A DNA stretch of 33,829 bases from RGIG7332 sp045580305 (GTDB lineage: Bacteria > Bacillota > Clostridia > Oscillospirales > JAAYXM01). The DNA is taken from the NCBI GenBank assembly GCA_045580305.1, contig JAZNNQ010000012.1, positions 1 through 33,829 on the forward strand. Reading direction: 5' to 3'. Of the stretch, positions 1 to 8,234 are shown one piece after another. How positions within the stretch are numbered: position 1 is the first letter of the stretch; every line of letters begins with the position of its first letter. The position numbers and the translations under genes are program-made. Under the pieces are notes generated by a model. It saw only the letters and a program-made list of their open reading frames with translations. It searched no databases and had not been told where the DNA came from.

Positions 1-104
1 GGTTTGACAAAATGACAAAAGAGGACTTTCTTGAAAGGTACGGAGATATTGAGGAGGTTTCAGAGAATTTGTTAGAATTGGAAACATATGCTCTTGACAA
101 ATGA
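1..104 (+). CDS. 3' end of an unidentified gene
   Basis: An open frame enters from the left edge (first full codon at base 3) and gives 33 residues before TGA at 102-104. The tail is charged and acidic, with Glu/Asp/Leu-rich helical character. An internal ATG at base 12 has no ribosome-binding site, so this is more likely the end of a longer gene than a small complete one. Product not recognisable. Confidence 0.5.
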   Translation, partial: FDKMTKEDFLERYGDIEEVSENLLELETYALDK

Positions 105-171
105 TCATATACCGGAAAGTAGTACAGAGTTGGGTTGCAAAAAAGTACTCGTAAGACTTGATTAACCATAA

Positions 172-199
172 AAAAGAGGCGGGATATCCCGCCTCTTTT
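172..199 (+). terminator. Rho-independent terminator of the left-edge gene
   Basis: A perfect 14-bp inverted repeat (AAAAGAGGCGGGAT with its complement) flanked by A and T runs lies 67 bases after the stop of the partial gene. By symmetry it could work in both directions. Confidence 0.85.
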
Positions 200-203
200 A
201 AAT

Positions 204-232
204 TTGCCAAAAGTTTAGTAATGGGGTATACT
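204..232 (+). promoter_or_regulatory. Sigma-A type promoter for the membrane protein at 259
   Basis: TTGCCA (204-209), a 17-base spacer and TATACT (227-232), placed between the preceding terminator and the ribosome site at 244-250. Predicted start of transcription is near 239. Confidence 0.7.
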
Positions 233-258
233 GGTAAAAGTAGAAAGGGGTGTGCTTT

Positions 259-1215
259 ATGATTACGGATATAGGCGGGGTCATTATATGTATTGCATTT
301 ATCGCGATCTATTTTGTGGCGAGGCGTAAAATGTTAAATAACGGAGTACTATTTGCCAGCACACCGGAGTATGATATGGAAAATGTAAAATTCAAGCATT
401 CAATATTGCGAAGGATTTTATTTTTGGCAACTTTTTTGCCGTATATCATATTATACATATTGAAAATGCAGATATTGGCATATGCAAGCTATGAAATGGG
501 GCAGGCGATAAAAAATGCAGTGCAACAGATCTATAGTGTAGGAATTGTGATGATTTCTGCTTTTGTTTTTGGCTCAAAAGAAGGTACGAGTACTTTTCGT
601 GCAAGATGCTTCGAGGAACCGTATATTCTGACCCGGTATATGATTTATCCCAAACTATCGGTAAGTGCAGGTGTGCTTACATTTATAGTTTATTCTGTAA
701 CAGGTGGAATTGCAGGCTTTGTCTATTCCTTTTATGAGAACAACATAACCATTCAAAACGGGATGGATTTTCCGTTTGGTATAATTTGCTTTATTTTAGA
801 ACTAGCGCTGGTTTACTTTTCGAATTACACCATAATCGGGTGGTATGACAGCACATCAAATGATTTTTTGTTTGACAAGGTTGAAGATGAGGCCTACGAC
901 GCGGTTGCAAAGCGATACTATGGTATATGGCGAAATCGGTTGATTGTGGCAAATCTCGTAACGGGTGCACAGCTGATACTTGGCGGACTTGTGACGCTGA
1001 CGAACGGTGCGGAGCACCTTATGGGAATCCGCATTTTAGGTCTTGTAGTACTTGTCATCGTGTTTAGCTACATACTTATCCAAAGCCGAAACTTTGACGA
1101 CCCGGTTGTTGTAAATGGTATGGTATACCCGTCGGAGAAAAAGCGAGTAATGACAAAATGGGTTATTGGCATCGCGATTATCGTATATATCCTCGGCGTA
1201 ATTATTTTATTGTAA
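259..1215 (+). CDS. Polytopic membrane protein of unknown function
   Basis: 318 residues. The frame also allows a GTG start at 250, but ATG at 259 is preceded by AAAGGGG at 244-250 with 8-base spacing, so it is preferred. About eight hydrophobic segments can be seen: the N-terminus, around residues 50-70, around 95-110, around 135-160, around 175-200, around 232-255, around 262-280 and the C-terminal 20 residues. A hydrophilic acidic loop lies in the middle. No catalytic or transport motif is recognised. It has its own promoter and sits between two strong terminators, so it is transcribed alone. Its base composition is more AT-rich than the operon that follows, which is compatible with accessory status. 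Confidence 0.8.
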   Translation: MITDIGGVIICIAFIAIYFVARRKMLNNGVLFASTPEYDMENVKFKHSILRRILFLATFLPYIILYILKMQILAYASYEMGQAIKNAVQQIYSVGIVMISAFVFGSKEGTSTFRARCFEEPYILTRYMIYPKLSVSAGVLTFIVYSVTGGIAGFVYSFYENNITIQNGMDFPFGIICFILELALVYFSNYTIIGWYDSTSNDFLFDKVEDEAYDAVAKRYYGIWRNRLIVANLVTGAQLILGGLVTLTNGAEHLMGIRILGLVVLVIVFSYILIQSRNFDDPVVVNGMVYPSEKKRVMTKWVIGIAIIVYILGVIILL

Positions 1216-1220
1216 AACAA

Positions 1221-1250
1221 AAATCCCCGTGTCGTACGACACGGGGATTT
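1221..1250. terminator. Bidirectional terminator between convergent genes
   Basis: A perfect inverted repeat (15-base arm AAATCCCCGTGTCGT) lies between the end of the membrane protein gene (plus) and the end of rpmB (minus). A/T tracts on both sides suit termination in both directions. Confidence 0.85.
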
Positions 1251-1269
1251 GGTTTGCCAAATTATTCGG

Positions 1270-1458
1270 TTAGATAGCGCGCTCTACCTTACCGGAACGG
1301 AGGCAGCGAGTGCAAACATAGATATGACGGGGAGAGCCGTCAACGATAGCCTTTACACGCTTAACATTCGGCTTCCAAGTTCTGTTGGATCGTCTGTGGG
1401 AGTGAGATACCTTAATACCAAAAGCCACACCCTTGTTGCAAATTTCACACTTAGCCAT
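1270..1458 (-). CDS. rpmB: 50S ribosomal protein L28
   Basis: 62 residues, the normal length for the short bacterial L28. The N-terminal MAKCEICNKG and the later CTRC pair form the four-cysteine zinc-binding version of the family, and the basic SHSHRRSNRTW segment is typical. It is a structural component of the large ribosomal subunit. ATG at 1456-1458 is preceded by a perfect AAGGAGGT. It is monocistronic: promoter at 1532-1560 on the same strand and bidirectional terminator at 1221-1250. It is divergent from hprK. Confidence 0.97.
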   Translation of the reverse strand: MAKCEICNKGVAFGIKVSHSHRRSNRTWKPNVKRVKAIVDGSPRHIYVCTRCLRSGKVERAI

Positions 1459-1531
1459 TTGCGCACCTCCTTACTGTATCTGAAAGTAATCATAATCAAA
1501 AAAATAAGCACCGCACACGACGGTAATATAT

Positions 1532-1560
1532 ATAATAACAGAAATAAATTAAAATTGCAA
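1532..1560 (-). promoter_or_regulatory. rpmB promoter
   Basis: On the minus strand: TTGCAA (1560-1555), 17-base spacer, TATTAT (1537-1532). Predicted transcription start near 1525, giving an untranslated leader of about 65 bases. Confidence 0.7.
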
Positions 1561-1595
1561 GAGGAAATTTTAAAAATCCCAAATTTCTTTTTACA

Positions 1596-1624
1596 TTGCA
1601 ATTCATACCATAATCGTATATAAT
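1596..1624 (+). promoter_or_regulatory. hprK operon promoter
   Basis: TTGCAA (1596-1601), 17-base spacer, TATAAT (1619-1624). Start near 1631, about 28 bases before the hprK ATG. The -35 hexamer is 35 bp from that of the divergent rpmB promoter. Confidence 0.8.
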
Positions 1625-1658
1625 AAATATGTATGAAATTAAGGGAGGTTTCCTGACA

Positions 1659-2603
1659 ATGGATGCAAACAATAAATATTCGGTTACCCTTTCTCAGATA
1701 GTTGAGGAGTTCCATTTGCAGATCATGTATGCGCCGGAAAACTACGGTGAGCGCACCATTAGCTCATCCGACCTTACCCGTCCGGGTCTGCAGCTTGCGG
1801 AATTTTACGATTATTTCGACAACAAGCGTGTTATGCTTATAGGCAGACTTGAGATGACATATCTCAATACACTTCAGCCCGAGGAGCGCGTCAAACGCTT
1901 TGAAAAGTTACTGGCTTCCGATATTCCGGTTATCATTGTAACCCGCGGTATGGGTCTGCCCGAGAGCTTCTTAGCACTTGCTGAGCAGTATGATATTCCC
2001 ATTCTCCGCACTCTTGAGGAGACCTCGAACTTTATGGCGGCGCTTATTGCATATCTCAATGTGCAGCTGGCACCCCGTATTACCCGTCACGGCGTACTGG
2101 TTGAGGTTTACGGCGAGGGTATGCTGCTTCTTGGCGAGAGCGGTGTCGGTAAGAGCGAGACCGCGATAGAGCTTGTTAAGCGCGGACACCGCCTTATTGC
2201 AGATGATGCGGTTGAGCTTAAAAAGGTTTCTGCTAAATCCATCGTAGGCTCTGCTCCCGAGATTATCCGCCATTTTATCGAGCTTCGCGGTATCGGCGTT
2301 GTTGATGTAAGGCGAATTTTCGGTATGGGTTCTGTCAAGCTTACCGAAAAGGTCGATATTATCATAAATCTTGAGGCTTGGCGGGATAATAAGCAGTATG
2401 ACCGCCTTGGTATGGACAACGAATATACCGAGATTTTGGGCATTAAGATTCCGTCTCTTACCGTGCCGGTAAAGCCGGGTAGAAACCTTGCGGTTATTCT
2501 CGAGGTTGCGGCTATGAACAACCGCCACAAAAAGATGGGCTATAACGCGGCTCTTGAGCTTACAGAGCGCATCAACGCGCATTTTGACCAGGCAAGCCGG
2601 TAA
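1659..2603 (+). CDS. hprK: HPr kinase/phosphorylase
   Basis: 314 residues from ATG 1659, which has AAGGGAGG at 1641-1648. An in-frame ATG at 1629 would lie before or at the transcription start, so it is not used. The N-terminal HprK domain is followed by a P-loop GESGVGKS at about residues 149-156. The family signature LRGIGVVDVRRIFG at about 209-222 precedes the C-terminal helices. The enzyme phosphorylates and dephosphorylates HPr on serine, the master switch of carbon catabolite repression in Firmicutes. It is the first gene of an operon with a PHP-family phosphoesterase, a ROK sugar kinase and pcrA, and the first three suggest a sugar-metabolism theme. Confidence 0.96.
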   Translation: MDANNKYSVTLSQIVEEFHLQIMYAPENYGERTISSSDLTRPGLQLAEFYDYFDNKRVMLIGRLEMTYLNTLQPEERVKRFEKLLASDIPVIIVTRGMGLPESFLALAEQYDIPILRTLEETSNFMAALIAYLNVQLAPRITRHGVLVEVYGEGMLLLGESGVGKSETAIELVKRGHRLIADDAVELKKVSAKSIVGSAPEIIRHFIELRGIGVVDVRRIFGMGSVKLTEKVDIIINLEAWRDNKQYDRLGMDNEYTEILGIKIPSLTVPVKPGRNLAVILEVAAMNNRHKKMGYNAALELTERINAHFDQASR

Positions 2604-2628
2604 GAAGCTGTTTTAGGAGGAATATCCT

Positions 2629-3357
2629 TTGAAAATCGTTGCCGATTTACACACACATTCCATCGTAAGCTCACACGCTTACAGCACCATACTTGAAAAC
2701 TGCAGGGCGGCACACGACCGAGGACTTTTTTTGATCGCCACTACCGACCACGGCCCGCAAATTGAAGACGGTGCTCACGCATACTTCTTCCGCGGTCTTG
2801 CAAATATTCTGCCCAGATATGTGGGCGGTGTATACCTTATCCGCGGTATTGAGGCGAACATTTTAAACGAAGCGGGCGAAGTTGACATCGCGCCCGAGTG
2901 GAGTCATGTGTTCGACTTCGGCATTGCATCCATTCACGAGGCGAGCTTCGGACAATCGGATTACGACCGTACCACGAATGCATATTTAAATGTACTGGAC
3001 AACCCAAATATTGACCTGTTAGGCCATCCGGGCACCCTTCAGTACACCTGTGATTTTGAAAAGGTAATTAAAAAATGTGCAGACCTCGGCAAGCTGATGG
3101 AGATAAATGCGGCTACTTTCCGTTACCGTCAGACAAGCCTTAAGAATTGCGCGGAGATAGCGCGACTTTGTGCAAAGCACGGGGTAGGGGTTATGGTAAA
3201 TTCAGACTCGCACATCTGCGAAACCGTAGGTGTGGTGGATGCTCCCCTTAAGATGCTCGAGGAGATAAATTTCCCCGAGGAGCTTGTAATTAACGGCTCC
3301 AAGGAGCGGCTTGCGAAATACTTTATGGATAAAAAAGGACTTAATATTTTAGAATAA
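2629..3357 (+). CDS. PHP-domain phosphoesterase, YcdX type
   Basis: 242 residues, starting at TTG 2629 behind TAGGAGG (2614-2620). The PHP metal motifs are visible: DLHTHS near the N-terminus, TTDHGP around residue 40, RGIEAN around 82, and later HPG and NSDSH. Order and length match the YcdX family of trinuclear-metal phosphatases in the cytoplasm. The natural substrate is not known from the sequence. Its position between hprK and a sugar kinase suggests, as an inference, a sugar phosphate or related phosphoester. Confidence 0.88.
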   Translation: MKIVADLHTHSIVSSHAYSTILENCRAAHDRGLFLIATTDHGPQIEDGAHAYFFRGLANILPRYVGGVYLIRGIEANILNEAGEVDIAPEWSHVFDFGIASIHEASFGQSDYDRTTNAYLNVLDNPNIDLLGHPGTLQYTCDFEKVIKKCADLGKLMEINAATFRYRQTSLKNCAEIARLCAKHGVGVMVNSDSHICETVGVVDAPLKMLEEINFPEELVINGSKERLAKYFMDKKGLNILE

Positions 3358-3371
3358 AGGGGTAGGAAAAT

Positions 3372-4298
3372 ATGAAAATTGGTATAGATTTAGGCGGAAT
3401 GAGCATTAAAGCGGGACTTATTGACGATAACTACAACATCGTTTACAAGGAAACCGCGCCTACCGATATTGAAAACGGTATGGAAAAATTAGCGTCCGAT
3501 ATTATCGGTCTTATTGAGAGAGTATGCGGCCACGCCGAGGGCAAGGTGGAGTCTATTGGCATCGGCATTCCCGGTGATGTGGATAAATACACCGGCCGCG
3601 TTGTATACTGCAACAACATCCCCCTTGCTGACATCGACATCAAGGGCGAGATCGAGAAGGCTACCGGCATTCCCACATTTATAAATAATGACGCTAATGT
3701 TGCGGCTCTGGGCGAGGTGCTTGCAGGTGCGGCGAAGGATTATAAGGACGCGGTTATGATTACCATTGGCACCGGTGTTGGCTGTGGTATTGTAATGAAT
3801 AACGAGATATATCTCGGCACAAACGGCGCGGCAGGTGAAATCGGTCACCACTGTATAGAAGTTGACGGTCTTAAGTGTGCTTGTGGCCGTCAGGGCTGCT
3901 ATGAGCTTTACGCTTCCGCTACCGCGCTTATCCGTATGACACGAGAGGCGATGGAGAAGAACCCCGACTCTAAAATGTGGGAGATTGCGGGCAGTATTGA
4001 GGGCGCAAACGGCAAAACCGCCTTTGATGCAAAGCGCGCAGGGGATGCGGCAGGCACAGAAGTTGTTGACAAATACATCCGCTACCTCGCTTCCGGCCTT
4101 GTAAATGTGGTTAATATTTTCCAGCCCGAGGCACTTATTATCGGCGGCGGTATTTCCAAGGAGGGCGAGTATCTGCTTGCACCCTTACGCGAGATTATCG
4201 AGCGTGAGCGCTATTCCAGAGGCAAAATTCAGTCCGACATCGTTATTGCAAAGCTTGGCAATGACGCGGGCATTATCGGAGCATCACAGTTATGTTAG
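3372..4298 (+). CDS. glcK: ROK-family sugar kinase, probable glucokinase
   Basis: 308 residues. The ATP-binding DLGG is at about residues 6-9, and the catalytic Asp lies in NNDANVAALGE (about 107). The substrate/zinc signature has Glu156 and His159-His160, then CxCGxxGC at about 169-176. It probably phosphorylates glucose or a closely related hexose in the cytoplasm; specificity within ROK proteins cannot be settled from motifs. It follows the PHP gene by 14 bases, and its stop overlaps the pcrA start by 7 bases, so translation is coupled. Confidence 0.9.
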   Translation: MKIGIDLGGMSIKAGLIDDNYNIVYKETAPTDIENGMEKLASDIIGLIERVCGHAEGKVESIGIGIPGDVDKYTGRVVYCNNIPLADIDIKGEIEKATGIPTFINNDANVAALGEVLAGAAKDYKDAVMITIGTGVGCGIVMNNEIYLGTNGAAGEIGHHCIEVDGLKCACGRQGCYELYASATALIRMTREAMEKNPDSKMWEIAGSIEGANGKTAFDAKRAGDAAGTEVVDKYIRYLASGLVNVVNIFQPEALIIGGGISKEGEYLLAPLREIIERERYSRGKIQSDIVIAKLGNDAGIIGASQLC

Positions 4299-6682
4299 AA
4301 ACGGTTACCAAAGAACAATTTTTAGAACTTCGTAAAAAGCGAATAGAGCTTGAATATGCACATTTAAACGATATGCAGCGCCAGGCGGTCACGGCCACAA
4401 ACGGGCCGCTCCTGCTTCTTGCAGGTGCGGGCAGCGGTAAGACCACCGTGCTTATAAACCGCATTGCAAACCTTATCCGCTTCGGCAGCGGTGCGGACAG
4501 CGATTATGTGCCCGATTACATAACCGATGTGGATGCGGCGCTTATTTACGAATATATTAATAATAAAAACCCCGAAATAGAGGAAATTGTCAATCGTGCA
4601 TGTGCGGTAAATCCCGCCGCGCCCTGGTCGATTATCGCCATCACCTTTACAAACAAGGCGGCGAATGAACTTAAGGAGCGACTTTCCCGCGCTATCGGAG
4701 ATGCGGCAAATGATGTGTGGGCGGCCACCTTCCATTCTGCCTGTGTGCGAATCTTACGCCGCAACATTGAAAAACTGGGCTTTGACAAGAACTTTACTAT
4801 TTACGACACGCAGGACACCGAGCGCCTTATGAAGGAGATCATCGCATCTGAGGAGCTTAATGATAAAATGTTCACACCAAAGGCGGTGCTGGGTGAGATA
4901 AGCCGCGCAAAGGACAGGCTTATTACCCCGAAAATGTACCAGCGCGAGGTGGGTAGCGACTTCCGTCGCGAGAAGATAGCAACGCTGTACGCTAAATACC
5001 AGGCGCGTCTTAAGGCGGCATCTGCCTTGGATTTTGATGACATTATCTGCCATACGGTACAGCTTTTGCAGGAATTTGATGATGTGCGCGAGTATTATCA
5101 GAACAAGTTCCGCTATGTGCTCATTGACGAGTATCAGGACACCAACCACGCCCAGTATGTGTTGGCATCCCTTCTTGCAGGGGGACATGGCAATATCTGT
5201 GTTGTGGGTGATGACGACCAGAGTATTTACCGCTTTAGAGGCGCAACTATTGAGAATATTTTAGAGTTTGAAAACCAGTTTAAGAATACCCGCGTAATCC
5301 GCCTTGAGCAGAATTACCGCTCAACCAGCAGTATTTTAAATGTTGCAAACTCGGTTATCCACAACAATTTAGGTCGTAAGGACAAGGCGCTCTGGACCGA
5401 TAACGGCGCGGGTGAGCTTCCCGTAGTCCGCCAGGTTTCAAATGAACAGTCCGAGGCGAAATTTATTACCGACACCATTCTTGCCGGCTATAAAGAGGGC
5501 AAAAAATGGAGCGATTTTGCCGTACTTTACCGCACCAATGCACAGTCTAATATTATAGAGCAGACTTTAGCGCGAAACGGTATTCCCTATAAGGTAATCG
5601 GCGGTCATCGCTTCTTCGATTATGCCGAGGTCAAGGATATGCTTGCATATCTTTGGGTACTGCAAAATCCCGGTGATACCCTGCGATTAAAGAGAATTAT
5701 CAACACTCCCACCCGCAAAATCGGCGATAAACTGGTCGAAAAGGTTGAGCTTATTGCAAATGAGGAGAACATACCGATGTATTCCGTTCTGGAGCGCGCG
5801 GAGGAGTTTCCGGCACTTAAAACGGGCGCTGTATATATCAAACGCTTTGTTGATATGATGGCGCGACTTCGGGATATGATCGGCAAATGCTCTCTGGAAG
5901 AATTGTACGATGAGCTGGTAAATGACACCGGCTATGTGGATGCTCTTATCGCAAAAGCGGACGAGCGCAGTAAGACCCGAATTGAGAACATAAAAGAGCT
6001 TAAGTCCACCATTATGGAATACGAAAAAGCAAGCGATGAGCCGAGCCTTTTCGGATTTTTGGATGAGGTTGCTCTTTATACCGATCTTGAACAGATTGAG
6101 AGTGACGGTGATACCGTTATACTTATGACTATCCACAGTGCAAAGGGTCTGGAGTTCCCCACGGTATTTTTAACCGGCGTGGAGGAAGGACTCTTCCCCA
6201 GCTATCGCTCAATCGGCGCTGATGCTGAAATTGAGGAGGAGCGCCGCCTTTTCTATGTTGCGGCAACAAGGGCTAAAAAGACGCTGTACATTACTCACGC
6301 GTCAAGTCGCACTATTTTCGGTCAGACAAATTACAACCGCCCGTCGCGCTTTGTGGGCGAGATTCCCAAGGAGCAGTACAAGGCGGAGACCGAGGTTGTG
6401 CCCCAGACCTCATTCGGTGGTGGTGAGCCCCGCACCTTTGGTGGATACGGTGAGAGACCTCAGCGCACTGCTATACCGATGCAAAGGCAGACCATACCCA
6501 AGGCGGAAAAGCCAAAACTTTCCCTTGCAACAGGTGACAATGTACGGCATAAGAGTTTCGGCGAGGGTGTCGTGCTTTCCGTGCGCCCGATGGGAAATGA
6601 CGCGCTGCTTGAAATTAAGTTTGAAGCGGGCCTTAAGCGCCTGATGCTCAACACCGCAGGACAATATATTGAGAAGATATAA
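4292..6682 (+). CDS. pcrA: ATP-dependent DNA helicase PcrA/UvrD
   Basis: 796 residues, a superfamily 1A helicase with all motifs. Q motif with LNDMQRQAV; motif I GAGSGKTT (about 45-52); Ia ITFTNKAANEL (about 117-127); II DEYQD (about 280); III VVGDDDQSIYRFRGA; IV LEQNYRS; V MTIHSAKGLEF; VI EEERRLFYVAATRA. The C-terminus ends in the Tudor-like RNA-polymerase-interacting domain (GDNVRHKSFGEGVV). It unwinds 3'-tailed DNA in repair and removes obstacles from replication. The stretch between motifs I and Ia is about 35 residues longer than in Bacillus PcrA. The start overlaps the ROK stop, and the operon ends here at a terminator. Confidence 0.96.
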   Translation: MLETVTKEQFLELRKKRIELEYAHLNDMQRQAVTATNGPLLLLAGAGSGKTTVLINRIANLIRFGSGADSDYVPDYITDVDAALIYEYINNKNPEIEEIVNRACAVNPAAPWSIIAITFTNKAANELKERLSRAIGDAANDVWAATFHSACVRILRRNIEKLGFDKNFTIYDTQDTERLMKEIIASEELNDKMFTPKAVLGEISRAKDRLITPKMYQREVGSDFRREKIATLYAKYQARLKAASALDFDDIICHTVQLLQEFDDVREYYQNKFRYVLIDEYQDTNHAQYVLASLLAGGHGNICVVGDDDQSIYRFRGATIENILEFENQFKNTRVIRLEQNYRSTSSILNVANSVIHNNLGRKDKALWTDNGAGELPVVRQVSNEQSEAKFITDTILAGYKEGKKWSDFAVLYRTNAQSNIIEQTLARNGIPYKVIGGHRFFDYAEVKDMLAYLWVLQNPGDTLRLKRIINTPTRKIGDKLVEKVELIANEENIPMYSVLERAEEFPALKTGAVYIKRFVDMMARLRDMIGKCSLEELYDELVNDTGYVDALIAKADERSKTRIENIKELKSTIMEYEKASDEPSLFGFLDEVALYTDLEQIESDGDTVILMTIHSAKGLEFPTVFLTGVEEGLFPSYRSIGADAEIEEERRLFYVAATRAKKTLYITHASSRTIFGQTNYNRPSRFVGEIPKEQYKAETEVVPQTSFGGGEPRTFGGYGERPQRTAIPMQRQTIPKAEKPKLSLATGDNVRHKSFGEGVVLSVRPMGNDALLEIKFEAGLKRLMLNTAGQYIEKI

Positions 6683-6683
6683 G

Positions 6684-6713
6684 AAAAGGCATCTCGCAAG
6701 AGATGCCTTTTTT
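6684..6713. terminator. Terminator between convergent pcrA and MATE genes
   Basis: A GGCATCTC/GAGATGCC stem with GCAA loop and flanking A4/T6 runs lies immediately after the pcrA stop and abuts the MATE stop. It can serve both strands. Confidence 0.9.
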
Positions 6714-8081
6714 CTACTCTTTTATAATATATCGTCTTGTTTTCCAGGTGCCGGAGAGGTAGTACACGCCGCCGATGAAAAACGGGGTAAAGCCTGCCAG
6801 AGCGTCGCCGAGCCAGAAGCCGAGATATCCGTAGCCAAGCCACAGGCCAAACAGCACGGAAAGCCCTATTCGGAGTATTATTCCGTCAAAAAGTGCCATT
6901 GCGAAGTTGACCTTGTAATTGCCGCAGCCGTTAATCATAGCGTTTGCAGGTGTTCTGAAGGCCGAGCCGAAGAACATCAGTATTGCAATGGGAATATATT
7001 CGGGAACGAGCTTTAACACATCCGCATCATCCGAGAAAATTCCAAAAATCTGATCCGGGAAAATAAGAATGGATGCGGAGAGCAGAATGGAAATAACAAG
7101 GGTGAAGGCGAAGGAGTAGATCATAATCTTCGGTACTCTGTCGTACTTTTCAGCACCTACATTCTGTCCTACCATGGAAGCGCCAGCCGCATTCACCGAG
7201 TTTGAAATAAGGTTACTTACGCTGCTGAGTTTATTTGCAATGCCTGCAAGGGCGGAAACCGCAACGCCGTAAGAATTTATCCAGGAATTTACGAAAAGCT
7301 TTGAGAAATGAATAGCCGCACTCTTTATCGCCATTGGCAGACCCAATTTGGTAAGGGTGCCGAGAAGGGGAAAGTCCCAACGGAAAAAGTCGCGGGCGCT
7401 TATATCAAAACCGAAGCTATCCTTTTTCTTCCATAGGAAAACGCCACAGCTTATAAAGCTTATACATTGGCTGATTACGGTAGCGAGAGCGGCGCCACCC
7501 GCGCCCATATCAAAGCCGAGAACAAAAACAAGGTCTAAGATTACATTGAGTACCGCCGCGAGGGAGATGAAAATAAAGGGATGTTTTGAGTCGCCGAGGC
7601 CTCTGAGCACCGCGCTTATTATGTTATAGCCGTAGATTGCAACCATACCCGCGATACAGATTGAGGCGTAGTTCATTGCCTCACCCCAAGCCTCGGGCGG
7701 GGTGTTCATAAGATGCATAATTGGTGTGCGGAAGATAAAGCACACAACGGAGAGAACTGCCGCTAAAGTGAGCAAAAATGAGAACATCGTGCCGATGAAT
7801 TTGCCGATTTTATCCTTCTGCTCCGCCCCGAGAAACTGGGAGATTATAACCTGGCCCGCAGAGGAAAATCCCATCGCGATAAAGGTTAAAAAGTTCGACA
7901 CATCTCCGCCGACGGATACCGCGGAAATACCCACCTTGCCCTGAGCCTGACCTACGATTATCATATCAACCATATTGTAGGCAACCTGCAGGAGGTTTGA
8001 CAAAAACAGGGGAGAGGCGAATTTTACAAGCTGTTTGGGCACGCTGCCCTGAGTGAAATCATTGATTAGCTGTTTTGACAT
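6714..8081 (-). CDS. MATE-family efflux transporter
   Basis: 455 residues, the normal length for a 12-helix MATE protein. The N-terminal sequence with FASPLFLSNLLQVAYNMVDM and IIVGQ, and the repeated two-bundle hydrophobic pattern, place it in the NorM/DinF superfamily. It exports cationic compounds by Na+ or H+ antiport at the inner membrane; the substrate cannot be predicted. It has its own promoter (8111-8139) carrying a palindrome between -35 and -10. It is divergent from uraA and shares a terminator with pcrA. Confidence 0.92.
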   Translation of the reverse strand: MSKQLINDFTQGSVPKQLVKFASPLFLSNLLQVAYNMVDMIIVGQAQGKVGISAVSVGGDVSNFLTFIAMGFSSAGQVIISQFLGAEQKDKIGKFIGTMFSFLLTLAAVLSVVCFIFRTPIMHLMNTPPEAWGEAMNYASICIAGMVAIYGYNIISAVLRGLGDSKHPFIFISLAAVLNVILDLVFVLGFDMGAGGAALATVISQCISFISCGVFLWKKKDSFGFDISARDFFRWDFPLLGTLTKLGLPMAIKSAAIHFSKLFVNSWINSYGVAVSALAGIANKLSSVSNLISNSVNAAGASMVGQNVGAEKYDRVPKIMIYSFAFTLVISILLSASILIFPDQIFGIFSDDADVLKLVPEYIPIAILMFFGSAFRTPANAMINGCGNYKVNFAMALFDGIILRIGLSVLFGLWLGYGYLGFWLGDALAGFTPFFIGGVYYLSGTWKTRRYIIKE

Positions 8082-8110
8082 TACAAGACCTTCTTTAATG
8101 GAATGAAGAT

Positions 8111-8139
8111 ATTATAGCACAAAAGTGCTCGAGCATCAA
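8111..8139 (-). promoter_or_regulatory. MATE gene promoter
   Basis: On the minus strand: TTGATG (8139-8134), 17-base spacer, TATAAT (8116-8111). Start near 8104, about 23 bases before the ATG. Confidence 0.7.
8116..8129. promoter_or_regulatory. Operator-like palindrome in the MATE promoter spacer
   Basis: AGCAC-AAAA-GTGCT is a perfect 5+5 inverted repeat overlapping the end of the -10 hexamer and filling most of the MATE promoter spacer. The half-site AAGTGCT recurs at 8164-8170, at the -10 of the divergent uraA promoter. A repressor site is an inference from placement only. Confidence 0.4.
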
Positions 8140-8146
8140 TTATGTA

Positions 8147-8175
8147 TTGCAAAATTTCGACAGAAGTGCTAAAAT
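8147..8175 (+). promoter_or_regulatory. uraA-upp promoter
   Basis: TTGCAA (8147-8152), 17-base spacer, TAAAAT (8170-8175). Start near 8182. Confidence 0.75.
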
Positions 8176-8187
8176 AGTGACAAATAA

Positions 8188-8219
8188 GGAATTCTGAAAA
8201 ATAATGGAATTCTGGAAAA
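8188..8219 (+). repeat. Short direct repeat in the uraA leader
   Basis: GGAATTCTGAAAA (8188-8200) is followed by GGAATTCTGGAAAA (8206-8219). Because GAATTC is self-complementary, the two copies can also pair as an 8-bp RNA stem with terminal G-U pairs, just upstream of the ribosome site. No PyrR-type anti-terminator pattern was seen. Confidence 0.45.
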
Positions 8220-8234
8220 CAGGAGTGAGTAAAA

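Noticed and set aside
1249..1623. 124-codon plus-strand frame opposite rpmB
   Set aside because: It is the shadow of rpmB and its promoter region; L28 on the minus strand is unambiguous.
8176..8234. PyrR-type attenuator or riboswitch in the uraA leader
   Set aside because: The leader is about 53 bases, without terminator/anti-terminator pair or conserved PyrR-binding loop.
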